Origin: Brasilonema sennae CENA114
Lineage (GTDB): Bacteria; Cyanobacteriota; Cyanobacteriia; Cyanobacteriales; Nostocaceae
Reading direction: 5' to 3'
Length of the DNA stretch: 64,000 nucleotides
Assembly (NCBI RefSeq): GCF_006968745.1
Contig: NZ_CP030118.1
Span: 6,158,284 to 6,222,283, forward strand
A program made the position numbers and the translations under genes. The notes beneath the pieces were generated by a model that was not told where the DNA came from, made no database searches, and saw only the letters and a list, made by a program, of their open reading frames with translations. Positions 9,415-17,667 of this stretch are shown one piece after another (position 1 is the stretch's first letter; every line of letters starts with the position of its first letter).

Positions 9415-10011
9415 ATGCGCGAAAAAGTCTTAACCTGGTTAACACAGAATGTTCCAACTCCCAGAGTGAACCACATTCTCAGAGTTGAGCAAATGGCAAT
9501 GGATCTCGCAGTTCATTACAAAGTGGATCGAGAAAAAGCTGCACACGCCGGGTTAATGCACGATTTAGCAAAATGTTTTAAACCACAAAAACTTTTGCAA
9601 ATGGCACACGAAGAGGGATTGGAAGTAGACGAAGTGATGGCAGCAAATCCCCATTTGTTGCATGCAGACGTAAGCGCGATCGTCGCAAGAGAGACATTCG
9701 GCGTAGACGATGAAGAAGTGTTACAAGCTATTGCCAATCACACTTTAGGTAGACCAGGCATGAGTCAGCTGTGCTCTATCGTGTTTTTAGCTGATAGCAT
9801 AGAGCCAGGACGAGGCGATACCCCACAATTGCAATCATTAAGGCAACTTAGCCGTCAAAATATTCATCAGGCTGTGGCTTTGACCTGTGACTTTACTCTC
9901 AAATTATTGCTTGAGAGTTCTTGTTTGATCCATCCGCGAGTCATCCTCACACGTAACTGGTTCCTACAAAAATGGAAAGCCAAACAGCCGATTGTACAAA
10001 AAACCGTATAG
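9415..10011 (+). CDS. yqeK: bis(5'-nucleosyl)-tetraphosphatase (symmetrical), YqeK family HD hydrolase
   Basis: This 198-residue HD-domain phosphohydrolase cleaves diadenosine tetraphosphate symmetrically to ADP. Metal ligands are visible as HILRVEQMA (about residues 22-30), HAGLMHDLAK (about 43-52, the HD pair) and HADVSA with NHTLGRPGMS further on. FLADSIEPGR (about 123-132) closes the conserved core. ATG at 9415 is used. It precedes rsfS by 115 bp; the yqeK-rsfS order is conserved in many bacteria. Confidence 0.9.
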   Translation: MREKVLTWLTQNVPTPRVNHILRVEQMAMDLAVHYKVDREKAAHAGLMHDLAKCFKPQKLLQMAHEEGLEVDEVMAANPHLLHADVSAIVARETFGVDDEEVLQAIANHTLGRPGMSQLCSIVFLADSIEPGRGDTPQLQSLRQLSRQNIHQAVALTCDFTLKLLLESSCLIHPRVILTRNWFLQKWKAKQPIVQKTV

Positions 10012-10126
10012 ATGCCTGTTTTTTTTGTTAGTATTCAAAAAAACCAATTCTCACAGTTGCAATTTAATTGTAGTTCACGAGTCATTGTAAAAAATTGTTA
10101 AAAAAAAAGAGAGCAGCTGAGGTTTA

Positions 10127-10588
10127 ATGTCTGATTATTTCCCAAGCAATTTCCCAAGACAATCGATCGCAGTGACAAACAATCTAGTAGGAAGCCCACA
10201 GGTTGACACCAACGATGTGAGTGGAAAGATCGCATTGAAGGTCGCCGAAGCGGCATCAGACCGCAAAGCAGGTGATATATTACTGCTAAAGGTAGCAGAT
10301 GTCTGTTACCTGGCAGATTACTTTGTGCTGGTGACGGGCTATTCGAGAGTACAGGTGAGAGCGATCGCCGAGGCAATTGAAGAAAAAGTCAAACAAGAAT
10401 TGCAAAGGCGTCCCTTACGAGTAGAAGGAAAATCTGAGGCTTCCTGGGTGGCGCAAGACTATGGGGAAGTCATTGTTCATATCATGTTGCCAAAAGAACG
10501 GGAGTTTTATAATCTAGAAGCGTTTTGGGGACATGCAGAACGTATCGAGTTTTCAACTTCCGTAGATGGTGAGGGTAAACCAACATGA
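10127..10588 (+). CDS. rsfS: ribosomal silencing factor RsfS
   Basis: This 153-residue member of the Iojap/RsfS family binds ribosomal protein uL14 and blocks 30S-50S joining when nutrients are short. The family block runs through KAGDILLLKVADVCYLADYF, VTGYSRVQVRAIAEAIE, VEGKSEASWVAQDYGEVIVH and REFYNLEAFWGHAERI. An N-terminal extension of about 35 residues precedes the domain. The TGA stop overlaps the ATG of the CGLD27 gene by four bases (ATGA), showing translational coupling. Confidence 0.93.
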   Translation: MSDYFPSNFPRQSIAVTNNLVGSPQVDTNDVSGKIALKVAEAASDRKAGDILLLKVADVCYLADYFVLVTGYSRVQVRAIAEAIEEKVKQELQRRPLRVEGKSEASWVAQDYGEVIVHIMLPKEREFYNLEAFWGHAERIEFSTSVDGEGKPT

Positions 10589-11085
10589 TGAAATCTTCGG
10601 TCTCAAATTGCCCAGTTCCCTCTGAACAGCAACCACTTAATGAGTACGAAGAGTTAAAATCCTCCTGGCTGTTTCGCGACTGTACCTTAAATTTGCGCGA
10701 GTATATCACAAAAATAGCGTGGATTTGGGGAATATCGTGGTTGGTGGCATTCCCAGTCGCAGCAGCAAGCTTTGCCCCACATAAGCAGAGTGCACAGTTT
10801 ATTATCAGCAGTATAGCAGGATCAAGTGTGGGAGTCGTGCTAGTAGTAGCACGGCTATATTTGGGCTGGTCTTATATCCGCGATCGCCTGATGAGTCCAA
10901 TCATCTTTTACGAAGAGTCGGGATGGTATGACGGTCAAAATTGGATGAAACCACAGGAAGTGCTGACACGCGATCGCCTGATTGTTTCATACTCTATAAA
11001 ACCAATTATAACTCGGTTAAAAATGACCTTTGCTGGCTTGGCTGTATTGTTCGTTGCTGGTACGATAGTTTGGCACCTAGTGTAA
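10585..11085 (+). CDS. CGLD27 family membrane protein (DUF1230)
   Basis: This 166-residue protein is of the CGLD27 family, conserved in cyanobacteria and photosynthetic eukaryotes; plant and algal homologues are implicated in chloroplast function, but the molecular role is unknown. Visible family features are the N-terminal CPVPSEQQPLNEYEELKSSW, two hydrophobic segments near residues 50-65 and 75-95, SYIRDRLMSPIIFYEESGWY and WMKPQEVLTRDRLIV, then a C-terminal membrane helix. The start overlaps the rsfS stop as ATGA, so the two are coupled. Confidence 0.88.
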   Translation: MMKSSVSNCPVPSEQQPLNEYEELKSSWLFRDCTLNLREYITKIAWIWGISWLVAFPVAAASFAPHKQSAQFIISSIAGSSVGVVLVVARLYLGWSYIRDRLMSPIIFYEESGWYDGQNWMKPQEVLTRDRLIVSYSIKPIITRLKMTFAGLAVLFVAGTIVWHLV

Positions 11086-11087
11086 TC

Positions 11088-11162
11088 GTCATCAGTCATC
11101 AGTCATGAGTCATTTGTTATTTACAAAAGACTAAAGACAAAAGACTAAAGACAAAGGACAAA
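11088..11162. repeat. short tandem repeats between CGLD27 and asparaginase genes
   Basis: CATCAGTCATCAGTCATGAGTCAT is followed by AAAGACTAAAGACAAAAGACTAAAGACAAAGGACAAA, two families of 7-bp-type short tandem repeats common in Nostocales intergenic DNA. They lie between genes of the same operon-like run. Confidence 0.7.
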
Positions 11163-11182
11163 ATTATGGTAAATTTCTACCC

Positions 11183-12136
11183 ATGACAATGGGAAAACGA
11201 ACACAAGCCGCCGCATTAGAAGTCAGGTTATTGCGTGAAGGCATTATAGAATCAAAGCATATCGTCCAAGCCGTCGTCTGTGATGATCGAGGACGAGTGC
11301 TATCGGTTGCTGGAAACGCTGAAACTGCAACATTTGTTCGTTCGGCGCTCAAACCATTTCAGGCGATCGCAGTAACCAGCACAGGCACTTTAGAACGCTA
11401 TAACCTAAGCGATAAAGACCTAGCGATTATGACAAGTTCCCATAGAGGAACAATAGAGCAAGTCAGACAGGCATTTAATATACTTTGGCGAGCTGATGTC
11501 GATCCTTCAGCACTCCAATGTCCAATCCCAGAAGGTAAGTACAGTCGTTTGGAATACAATTGTTCTGGCAAACACGCAGGCATGCTCGCCGTTTGTCAAC
11601 AATGCAATTGGTCCTTAAATAACTACTTGCAGCGAAAACACCCAGTGCAGCAGTTAATTCTCACCAAAGTATCAGAATTGCTGCGAATGCCAGCAGAGGA
11701 ATTCATCAATGCTCATGATGACTGTGGCGCGCCTACATATTTGATGCAACTCGGTCAAATGGCGTCATTGTATGCTCAGCTTGCTTCTCGTAGCAGTTTG
11801 GACATAGAGCGTATTGTCCGTGCCATGACGCATCACTCCGTGATGGTGGCAGGAGAGGGAGAATTAGATACAGAACTGATGCGTTTAGCCCTTGGAGATG
11901 TCGTCAGTAAAGCTGGTGCTGAAGGAGTACAGTGCATTGCCAGATTGGGTGAGGGCATGGGATTGGCAATTAAAGTGATGGACGGAGCAAAGCGAGCAAA
12001 GTATGCCGTTGCCATTCACCTACTCAAGCAGTTGGGCTGGATTACTCCCAGCGTTGCCGAAGCCCTGTCAGAAAAATTCATGAACCTCGGTAAATACAAG
12101 CGTTTAGAAGTTATTGGAGAATTATCGATTTTATAG
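11183..12136 (+). CDS. asparaginase, type II thermolabile (Rhizobium etli-type) family
   Basis: This 317-residue cytoplasmic protein of the asparaginase II family is unrelated in sequence to E. coli AnsA/AnsB and hydrolyses L-asparagine to aspartate and ammonia. Diagnostic blocks are RSALKPFQAIAVTSTG (about residues 51-66), IMTSSHRGT (about 82-90), YNCSGKHAGMLAVC (about 124-137), DDCGAPTYLM (about 174-183) and the C-terminal GEGMGLAIKVMDGAKRA. The Ser/Lys and paired Cys positions typical of the family are present. ATG 11183 or 11189 could be used. It follows the CGLD27 gene by 97 bp and precedes the initiator tRNA. Confidence 0.88.
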   Translation: MTMGKRTQAAALEVRLLREGIIESKHIVQAVVCDDRGRVLSVAGNAETATFVRSALKPFQAIAVTSTGTLERYNLSDKDLAIMTSSHRGTIEQVRQAFNILWRADVDPSALQCPIPEGKYSRLEYNCSGKHAGMLAVCQQCNWSLNNYLQRKHPVQQLILTKVSELLRMPAEEFINAHDDCGAPTYLMQLGQMASLYAQLASRSSLDIERIVRAMTHHSVMVAGEGELDTELMRLALGDVVSKAGAEGVQCIARLGEGMGLAIKVMDGAKRAKYAVAIHLLKQLGWITPSVAEALSEKFMNLGKYKRLEVIGELSIL

Positions 12137-12185
12137 TTGCCAAATTTCTGACTATAGTGTTATAGTTAGGAAGACGAAGAGACGA

Positions 12186-12262
<77 letters not shown>

Positions 12263-12276
12263 AATAAAAGATAAAG

Positions 12277-12312
12277 CAAATCCCTACAATTGTAAAAAGT
12301 TGTAGGGATTTG
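12277..12312 (+). terminator. terminator hairpin downstream of tRNA-fMet
   Basis: A perfect 13-bp inverted repeat (CAAATCCCTACAA / TTGTAGGGATTTG) flanks a 10-nt loop immediately after the tRNA. The right arm is followed by TTATTG, only a weak T tract. Confidence 0.7.
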
Positions 12313-12485
12313 TTATTGAAAAGTCAGATGCAACTTAAACTTGTCACGAATGGGATGTACTCGTCTTGGTAGAAATGTAATGTGAGGGCATTGTTATTTT
12401 TTCAGATAACTCAGATAACAATGCTTTATTTCTAAATTTGAATGTATGTTTTCAATTTACAATTACTAGAAAGACGAAACAGGTC

Positions 12486-13064
12486 ATGGGCAGCAATCAA
12501 CCACCAGCGAACAATCAGCCACAGGTTATCCTTATTACTGGGAATATGGCTGCCGGAAAATCTAGCGTTGCCCAGGCAGTTGCCGAGCAGTTGCCGAAAA
12601 GCGTGCATCTTCGTGGTGATATCTTCCGTCGCATGATCGTGAATGGGCAAGCGGAGATGACGCTTGAACTGTCAGCACAGGGGTATCAGCAACTCCGTCT
12701 GCGATACCGCCTCGCGGCGATGGCGGCAGAACTTTACCTGCAGGCTGGCTTTACGGTAGTCTATCAAGACATCATTATTGGTTCAGAGCTTAGCGAGGTC
12801 ATCACCTATTATCACGATACCCCTGTGTCAGTTATCGTCTTATGTCCGAGACCGGATGTCGTGGCGGCGCGGGATACTGCACGTGAGAAGACGGGCTACG
12901 CCAACGAAGAAATGGTGCATGCGTTCGACCACGTTTTACGCACCGAGACACCACGACTCGGCTACTGGTTGGATACGTCCGATCTCACCGTTGCACAGAC
13001 GGCTGATCATATCCTCAAACATCTTCCGCAAGCGGCTGTCCCGCTGCACTCAAGCAACGAGTAA
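12486..13064 (+). CDS. P-loop kinase / phosphotransferase-like protein
   Basis: This is a P-loop NTPase of about 192 residues. The Walker A is GNMAAGKSSV (about residues 19-28), followed by VHLRGDIFRRM, the substrate-side helix typical of small-molecule kinases such as adenylylsulfate, gluconate or chloramphenicol phosphotransferase-like enzymes. FTVVYQDIIIG is a plausible Walker B strand, and VLCPRPDVVAARDTAREKTG supplies the Arg-rich lid. The true substrate cannot be told. ATG 12486 is preferred over an upstream TTG at 12438. The local base composition is clearly more GC-rich than the neighbours, suggesting acquisition by transfer. Confidence 0.7.
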   Translation: MGSNQPPANNQPQVILITGNMAAGKSSVAQAVAEQLPKSVHLRGDIFRRMIVNGQAEMTLELSAQGYQQLRLRYRLAAMAAELYLQAGFTVVYQDIIIGSELSEVITYYHDTPVSVIVLCPRPDVVAARDTAREKTGYANEEMVHAFDHVLRTETPRLGYWLDTSDLTVAQTADHILKHLPQAAVPLHSSNE

Positions 13065-13345
13065 ACGTCACCGGCGTTGCCGACGAACATCACGTCAGAG
13101 TATCAGCCACTTGGTTCAAAGCTCCAAAACCAGCAGATGCTACTCTCATCTATAGACAATCTGAAGACGAAATATCCAAGCGAGCAAGAAGTTCCACCTT
13201 CACAGCATTTGAGAGGCTTTTACTGCAAAGCTGGCTGGATCGAAGCTCTCTACATTGATAATTTTCGTATTCACGAAAGACATTGCTATTCGTACACCGA
13301 GAATTCTTGGCATCACGAGTTACTTGTCCCATAGCATTAAGGTTG

Positions 13346-13611
13346 CTGACAGCGGTTTTCATATGAATAGACCACAAATCGTAGGGTGGGCATTGCTCAG
13401 AAAAGCCGATGAGATATTATAGCCGTTGCCAGGTAGATTAGGACATGAACTCATGAAAAAATATGGACATTACGAGACTTTCAAACTTCTTGACGAGTTA
13501 AGCATTTCCTGTTCCCTGTTCCCTGTTCCCTGTTCCCTGTTCCCTACGTCCTAATAGAGTTGGCTATAGCTATAATGAGCAATGCCCACCAGATCTGAAA
13601 ACCGCTGTCAG
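13346..13611. mobile_element. MITE-like element with nested inverted repeats
   Basis: A 16-bp perfect terminal inverted repeat (CTGACAGCGGTTTTCA at 13346-13361; TGAAAACCGCTGTCAG at 13596-13611) bounds 266 bp with no gene. A second inverted repeat lies inside it (GGTGGGCATTGCTCA at 13385-13399; TGAGCAATGCCCACC at 13576-13590). The interior holds a segment shared with 45857-45932 (GCCAGGTAGATTAGGACA...) and a TTCCCTG array. No target duplication is obvious at the flanks. Confidence 0.6.
13505..13545. repeat. TTCCCTG heptamer tandem array
   Basis: Five TTCCCTG/TTCCCTA units follow each other after a degenerate TTTCCTG unit, a short tandem repeat of the heptanucleotide class typical of heterocystous cyanobacteria. 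It lies inside the MITE-like element. Confidence 0.8.
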
Positions 13612-13624
13612 GAGTATGTGAAGT

Positions 13625-13655
13625 AAAAAAGCCACCCAGAAAGGATGAGTGGCTC
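13625..13655 (-). terminator. rho-independent terminator of glnA
   Basis: Read on the minus strand, GCCACTC-ATCCTTTCT-GGGTGGC forms a 7-bp stem with one G:T pair and is followed by TTTTTT. It lies about 90 bp after the glnA stop codon and matches the direction of that gene. Confidence 0.8.
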
Positions 13656-13742
13656 AGCTTATGCGATTTATGCGCTCAGATAGCGCTAATAGACCGTTCG
13701 CACCCTTGCGGTAAGCCGAAGAGTGCGTTTACGACTCAGGAA

Positions 13743-15158
13743 TTAAACATCGTAATAGAGGGCAAATTCGTAGGGATGAGGACGTAACCGCATGGGGTTA
13801 ACTTCATTATCTAACTTGTAAGAAATCCAAGTTTCAAGGAAGTCTTCGGTGAACACGCCTGATTCTGTTAAGAAAGCGTGGTCTTTCTCCAGTGCTTCCA
13901 ATGCTAGTTCCAAAGAACCCGGAGTTGAAGGAACTTTCGCCAGTTCTTCAGGAGAAAGTTCATAAATATTCTTATCCAGAGGTTCACCTGGGTCGATTTT
14001 GTTCTTAATTCCATCTATTCCGGCACACAGCATCGCAGCAAATGCGAGGTAGGGGTTAGAAGTCGCATCAGGACAACGGAACTCCAACCGCTTGGCTTTG
14101 GGGTTAGTACCAGACAAAGGAATACGGATAGAAGCAGAACGGTTACCTTGGGAATAAGCCAAGTTTACAGGTGCTTCATAACCGGGTACCAAGCGCTTGT
14201 AAGAGTTGGTGGTGGGGTTAGTAATTGCTAGCAGTGCTGGTGCATGCTTGAGGATACCGCCAATGTAGTGCAACGCCATTTCACTCAAGCCAGCGTATTT
14301 ATCTCCAGCAAACAGCGGTTGACCATCTTTCCAAATGGACTGGTGGGTGTGCATTCCAGAACCGTTATCGCCAAAAATTGGCTTAGGCATGAAGGTGACG
14401 GTCTTGCCATACTTCTTGGCTACGTTCTTGATGACATATTTATAAGTCATCAGCCAGTCAGCTGCTTCAATCAACTTACCAAACTTGAAGCCCAATTCGC
14501 ACTGTCCACCAGTGGCTACTTCGTGGTGTTGCTTTTCAATTGGTACTCCGCACTTTGCCATTGTCAGCAGCATTTCTGTGCGAATATCCTGGAAAGTATC
14601 CGTAGGGGGAACTGGGAAGTAACCCTGTTTGAAGGGAGGTTTGTAACCCAGGTTAGGACCTTCTTCTTTGCCAGAATTCCAACGACCTTCAACTGAGTCT
14701 ACGTAGTAGTAGCCTTGGTGCGCCGTTTGGTCAAAGCGGACATCATCAAAAATGAAAAATTCAGCTTCTGGACCAAAGAAAGCTGTTTCACCAAGACCAG
14801 TGGAAACTAAATAATCTATTGCTTTCTGGGCAATAACACGAGGACAACGGCTGTACCACTCACCTGTCCGTGGTTCCTTAATGCTACAAATGATACTCAG
14901 AGTTGGTTCTTGCATGAAAGGGTCGATCCAGGCAGTGTTTGGATCGAGTACCATCGACATGTCTGATTCATTGATGGTTTTCCAACCCCGGATACTAGAA
15001 CCGTCGAAAGGTACGCCGTCTGTAAAGGAACTTTCATCGATTTGGTTATGGAAAAGCGTCAGGTGCTGCCAAATTCCTGGGGTATCGATGAATTTCAGAT
15101 CAATCATCTGAATGTTATTGTCCTGAATCTGCTTCAGAACTTCTTGTGGGGTTGTCAT
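13743..15158 (-). CDS. glnA: glutamine synthetase type I
   Basis: The 471-residue GSI subunit condenses glutamate and ammonia with ATP and is the entry point of nitrogen assimilation in the GS-GOGAT cycle; GSI forms dodecamers. Characteristic blocks are FTDGVPFDGSSIRGW (about residues 44-58), FGPEAEFFIFDD (about 127-138), EKQHHEVATGGQCELGF, GDNGSGMHTHQS (about 262-273), NRSASIRIP and PNPYLAF-like SNPYLAFAAML. The tail MRLRPHPYEFALYYDV is the GSI end. The start ATG 15158 has AGGAG eight bases upstream. It is driven by an NtcA promoter and ends at a rho-independent terminator, so it is likely monocistronic and induced by nitrogen limitation. Confidence 0.98.
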   Translation of the reverse strand: MTTPQEVLKQIQDNNIQMIDLKFIDTPGIWQHLTLFHNQIDESSFTDGVPFDGSSIRGWKTINESDMSMVLDPNTAWIDPFMQEPTLSIICSIKEPRTGEWYSRCPRVIAQKAIDYLVSTGLGETAFFGPEAEFFIFDDVRFDQTAHQGYYYVDSVEGRWNSGKEEGPNLGYKPPFKQGYFPVPPTDTFQDIRTEMLLTMAKCGVPIEKQHHEVATGGQCELGFKFGKLIEAADWLMTYKYVIKNVAKKYGKTVTFMPKPIFGDNGSGMHTHQSIWKDGQPLFAGDKYAGLSEMALHYIGGILKHAPALLAITNPTTNSYKRLVPGYEAPVNLAYSQGNRSASIRIPLSGTNPKAKRLEFRCPDATSNPYLAFAAMLCAGIDGIKNKIDPGEPLDKNIYELSPEELAKVPSTPGSLELALEALEKDHAFLTESGVFTEDFLETWISYKLDNEVNPMRLRPHPYEFALYYDV

Positions 15159-15256
15159 GGTTACTCCTTAATCTGCCGATTTTTTAATAGTAAGACCAGA
15201 GTGTTCAAAGCATGTTGACCCCGCTTGTAAATCCACATCCATGAGCCACCTGCAAT

Positions 15257-15299
15257 ATCGTAAAGATTTGAATTTGGATGATTTTGTATTTTTTGTTAC
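15257..15299 (-). promoter_or_regulatory. NtcA-activated promoter of glnA
   Basis: On the minus strand GTAACAAAAAATAC at 15299-15286 is a perfect GTA-N8-TAC NtcA box. It is followed after 23 bases by TACGAT (15262-15257), a TAN3T -10 element. This is the canonical class II NtcA promoter spacing and predicts activation by NtcA with 2-oxoglutarate under nitrogen deprivation. The palindromic box also faces apcF, about 210 bp away. Confidence 0.88.
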
Positions 15300-15511
15300 A
15301 AAATGTCAAGTTAAAAGATTATCTTTAACCTTTCCTTAACTAGTTTCACAAAAGTAGACAGTTGATCTCGCAGGGGTCAACTTTGGCATAGAATCCATAA
15401 TTAGCGCTATAGATTGTTTTTGTGCTGGGGCTTTTTTTACAAGAGGCATAAATGCTAAAAGCAGTCAGATTAATATCAAACCATAGAAAGGATTAATTAG
15501 GAGAAAAAGAA

Positions 15512-16021
15512 ATGCGGGATGCAGTAACCGGTTTAATTAAGAATTATGACGTTGCAGGTCGGTATTTCGACCGGAATGCCATTGACAGCCTTAAGTCTTA
15601 CTTTCTAAGCGGTACCGCACGTGTGCAAGCAGCAGCGGCTATCAATTCAAATGCGGCGATAATTGTCAAGCAGGCTGGTTCTCAATTATTTGATGAACTG
15701 CCAGAGTTGATTCGCCCAGGTGGAAATGCCTACACCACTCGTCGTTATGCGGCTTGTTTGCGCGATATGGACTACTACCTACGCTATGCTAGCTATGCTC
15801 TTGTTGCTGGTAGTATGGATGTCTTAGATGAACGGGTGCTGCAAGGACTACGGGAAACTTACAATTCTTTGGGAGTGCCTATTGGTCCAACAGTTCGTGG
15901 TATCCAGATTATGAAGGAAATTGCGAAAGAGCAAGCGGCTGCAGCAGGTGTGACAGATACTTCCTTTGTCGATGAGCCATTTGACTACATGACTGAAGAG
16001 TTTAGCGAAACAGATGTTTAA
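15512..16021 (+). CDS. apcF: allophycocyanin beta-18 subunit (phycobilisome core)
   Basis: The 169-residue ApcF replaces one beta subunit in the core trimer containing the ApcE linker-emitter and helps terminal energy transfer to photosystem II. The start MRDAVTGLIKNYDVAGRYFD and the longer tail (AAAGVTDTSFVDEPFDYMT) separate it from ApcB. The chromophore Cys lies in YAACLRDMDYYLRYASYA (about residues 78-95), and GGNAYTTRRYA carries the conserved Asn. ATG 15512 has AGGAG at 15499-15503. It is transcribed away from glnA, and the TAA stop is directly followed by a repeat block. Confidence 0.96.
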   Translation: MRDAVTGLIKNYDVAGRYFDRNAIDSLKSYFLSGTARVQAAAAINSNAAIIVKQAGSQLFDELPELIRPGGNAYTTRRYAACLRDMDYYLRYASYALVAGSMDVLDERVLQGLRETYNSLGVPIGPTVRGIQIMKEIAKEQAAAAGVTDTSFVDEPFDYMTEEFSETDV

Positions 16022-16232
16022 CAGTTATCAGTTATCAGTGAGCCAGCGCAGCAGGAGGGTCTCCAACGCCAGATACCTCTGTCGGGAAACCCTCCTATGG
16101 CACAAAGTGCCACGCTACGCTATCAGTACTGGCTCCTCCGTAGGCGACTGCGTTAGCGCAGCGGAACCGGAGGTTCTCCCCGAAGGGTTATCAGTTGCTT
16201 GATAACTGTTCACTGTTAACTGTTCACTGATT
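16022..16232. repeat. composite repeat block after apcF
   Basis: AGTTATC units start directly after the apcF stop (16022-16039). A GC-rich palindromic stretch with CTCTGTCGGGAAACCCTC and CCGTAGGCGACTGCG follows, then GTTATCAGTT and a closing ACTGTTCACTGTTAACTGTTCACTG (16206-16230). The order matches the block at 2708-3133. No gene is present up to the DUF29 gene. Confidence 0.78.
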
Positions 16233-16342
16233 GAAATTGCTCTGTCAGTTTTTAAATCAGGCGAGTTTCCCTGAGGTAACTCGCTTTTTTCCACCTTCGC
16301 GATGCATACCGCACTAAAGCTGAAAATTCGCCACAATAGAAA

Positions 16343-16792
16343 GTGCCAACGATTGAGGCGCTGGTTATGGAAGAATTACTAGAGTTAAAAGATTTGTTGC
16401 TCAAAGGTGATGTACCAGGAGCGTTGGTCATCGTCGAAGAATTAGAAGAGATGAGCCGTAACGATATAATCAAGACAATTCGTAGCTACGCGATAATTCT
16501 GCTGTTGCATCTGATTAAACAGCAAGCCGAAAATCGTACAACTCGCTCTTGGGATGTCTCTATTCGTAATTCAGTTCGCGAAATTCAAAGAGAGAATAAG
16601 CGTCGTAAAGCAGGAGGTTTTTATTTAACTCCTGAAGAATTGGTGGAAACCCTGCAAGAAGCGTACTTAAATGCTATCGATGAGGCAACCCTCGAAGTAG
16701 AAGAGGGACGTTATCAACCAGAAGAATTAGAACAACTGGTTGATCGAGAAAAAATTATAAATAGTGCATTAAATTTAATAAAACCACAATAG
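16343..16792 (+). CDS. DUF29-like protein
   Basis: This is a small all-helical protein of 141-149 residues. ELEEMSRNDIIKTIRSYAIILLLHLIKQ, TRSWDVSIRNSVREIQREN and the acidic helix EAYLNAIDEATLEVE resemble the cyanobacterial DUF29 family, of unknown function and sometimes found near mobile or toxin-antitoxin regions. A GTG at 16343 and an ATG at 16367 are both in frame; ATG 16367 fits the helix start better. It lies only 10 bp before tlyA, so the two are probably co-transcribed. Confidence 0.6.
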   Translation: MPTIEALVMEELLELKDLLLKGDVPGALVIVEELEEMSRNDIIKTIRSYAIILLLHLIKQQAENRTTRSWDVSIRNSVREIQRENKRRKAGGFYLTPEELVETLQEAYLNAIDEATLEVEEGRYQPEELEQLVDREKIINSALNLIKPQ

Positions 16793-16802
16793 ATAAAGAT
16801 AA

Positions 16803-17639
16803 TTGGTTAAAAAACGACTCGACACTCTATTAGTAGAACTCAATTTAAGTTCGTCTCGCGCCTTAGCACAGCGCTTTATCCAAGCGGGAGAAGTCACGGT
16901 TAATGGTCAGATAATTGACAAGCCAGGTACGGAAGTTGATATTGCGGCTCAAATTCAAATTAAGGAGCGATCGCGCTTTGTTTCCCGAGGCGGCGAAAAG
17001 TTAGCAAAAGCATTGGAAGTCTTTGCTATTCCTGTAGAAGGACGAATTTGTTTTGATGGTGGTATCTCCACAGGTGGCTTCACTGATTGCTTGCTGCAAG
17101 CTGGGGCAAAGCTGGTTTATGGGGTTGACGTTGGTTATGGACAAGTTGACTGGCGTCTGCGAAATGATTCTCGCGTGGTTTTGAAGGAACGCACCAATTT
17201 ACGGTATTTGACACCAGAACAGTTATATGTTATACTCTCCCGAACTTCTAAAGGGGGGGAATATGCTGATTTGGCGGTGGTTGATGTGTCGTTTATTTCC
17301 TTAACCAAGATTTTGCCTGCTTTGTGGCAGCTGCTGCAATCTCCTCGGGAGGCTGTATTGTTAGTGAAACCCCAATTTGAAGTGGGAAAAAACCGCGTTG
17401 GTAAAAAAGGCGTTGTGCGTGACTCTAAAGACCAAGCCGAGGCAATTTTTCAGGTGTTGCAAGCGGCTGGTGAATTAGGATGGAAGTACAAAGGTTTGAC
17501 TTGGTCACCTCTTACTGGTCCTGCTGGGAATATCGAGTATTTATTGTGGCTGGGTATGGAAAGTGAAACTCCACCCCCTGATTTAGAAGTCCTACAACAA
17601 ATGACTCAATCTGCAGCATCTGAACTTCGAGACAAATAA
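16803..17639 (+). CDS. tlyA: TlyA family rRNA 2'-O-methyltransferase (hemolysin A-like)
   Basis: The 278-residue TlyA-type enzyme methylates ribose 2'-OH groups of rRNA. An N-terminal S4 RNA-binding domain (KKRLDTLLVELNLSSSRALAQRFIQAGEVTVNG) is followed by the KEKSRFVSRGGEKLAKAL-like linker. The FtsJ-type Rossmann domain has DGGISTGGFTDCLLQAGA (about residues 80-97), YGVDVGYGQ, AVVDVSFISL (about 159-168) and LVKPQFEVG with the catalytic Lys. The start must be the TTG at 16803, since no ATG or GTG precedes the conserved KKRLD. It is 10 bp downstream of the DUF29 gene. Confidence 0.9.
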   Translation: MVKKRLDTLLVELNLSSSRALAQRFIQAGEVTVNGQIIDKPGTEVDIAAQIQIKERSRFVSRGGEKLAKALEVFAIPVEGRICFDGGISTGGFTDCLLQAGAKLVYGVDVGYGQVDWRLRNDSRVVLKERTNLRYLTPEQLYVILSRTSKGGEYADLAVVDVSFISLTKILPALWQLLQSPREAVLLVKPQFEVGKNRVGKKGVVRDSKDQAEAIFQVLQAAGELGWKYKGLTWSPLTGPAGNIEYLLWLGMESETPPPDLEVLQQMTQSAASELRDK

Positions 17640-17667
17640 CCTCTTGGCGTCCTTGGCACGCCAGTTG

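Noticed and set aside
13505..13545. TTCCCTG array as a CRISPR or attachment site
   Set aside because: Heptamers are in direct tandem without spacers, a short tandem repeat common in Nostocales.
14244..14696. 150-codon frame antisense to glnA
   Set aside because: It lies fully inside the glnA coding sequence; the reverse of highly conserved GS codons often stays open.
15512..16021. Assignment as apcB
   Set aside because: The N-terminus MRDAVTGLIKNYDV and the 169-residue length with FVDEPFDYMT tail are specific for ApcF.
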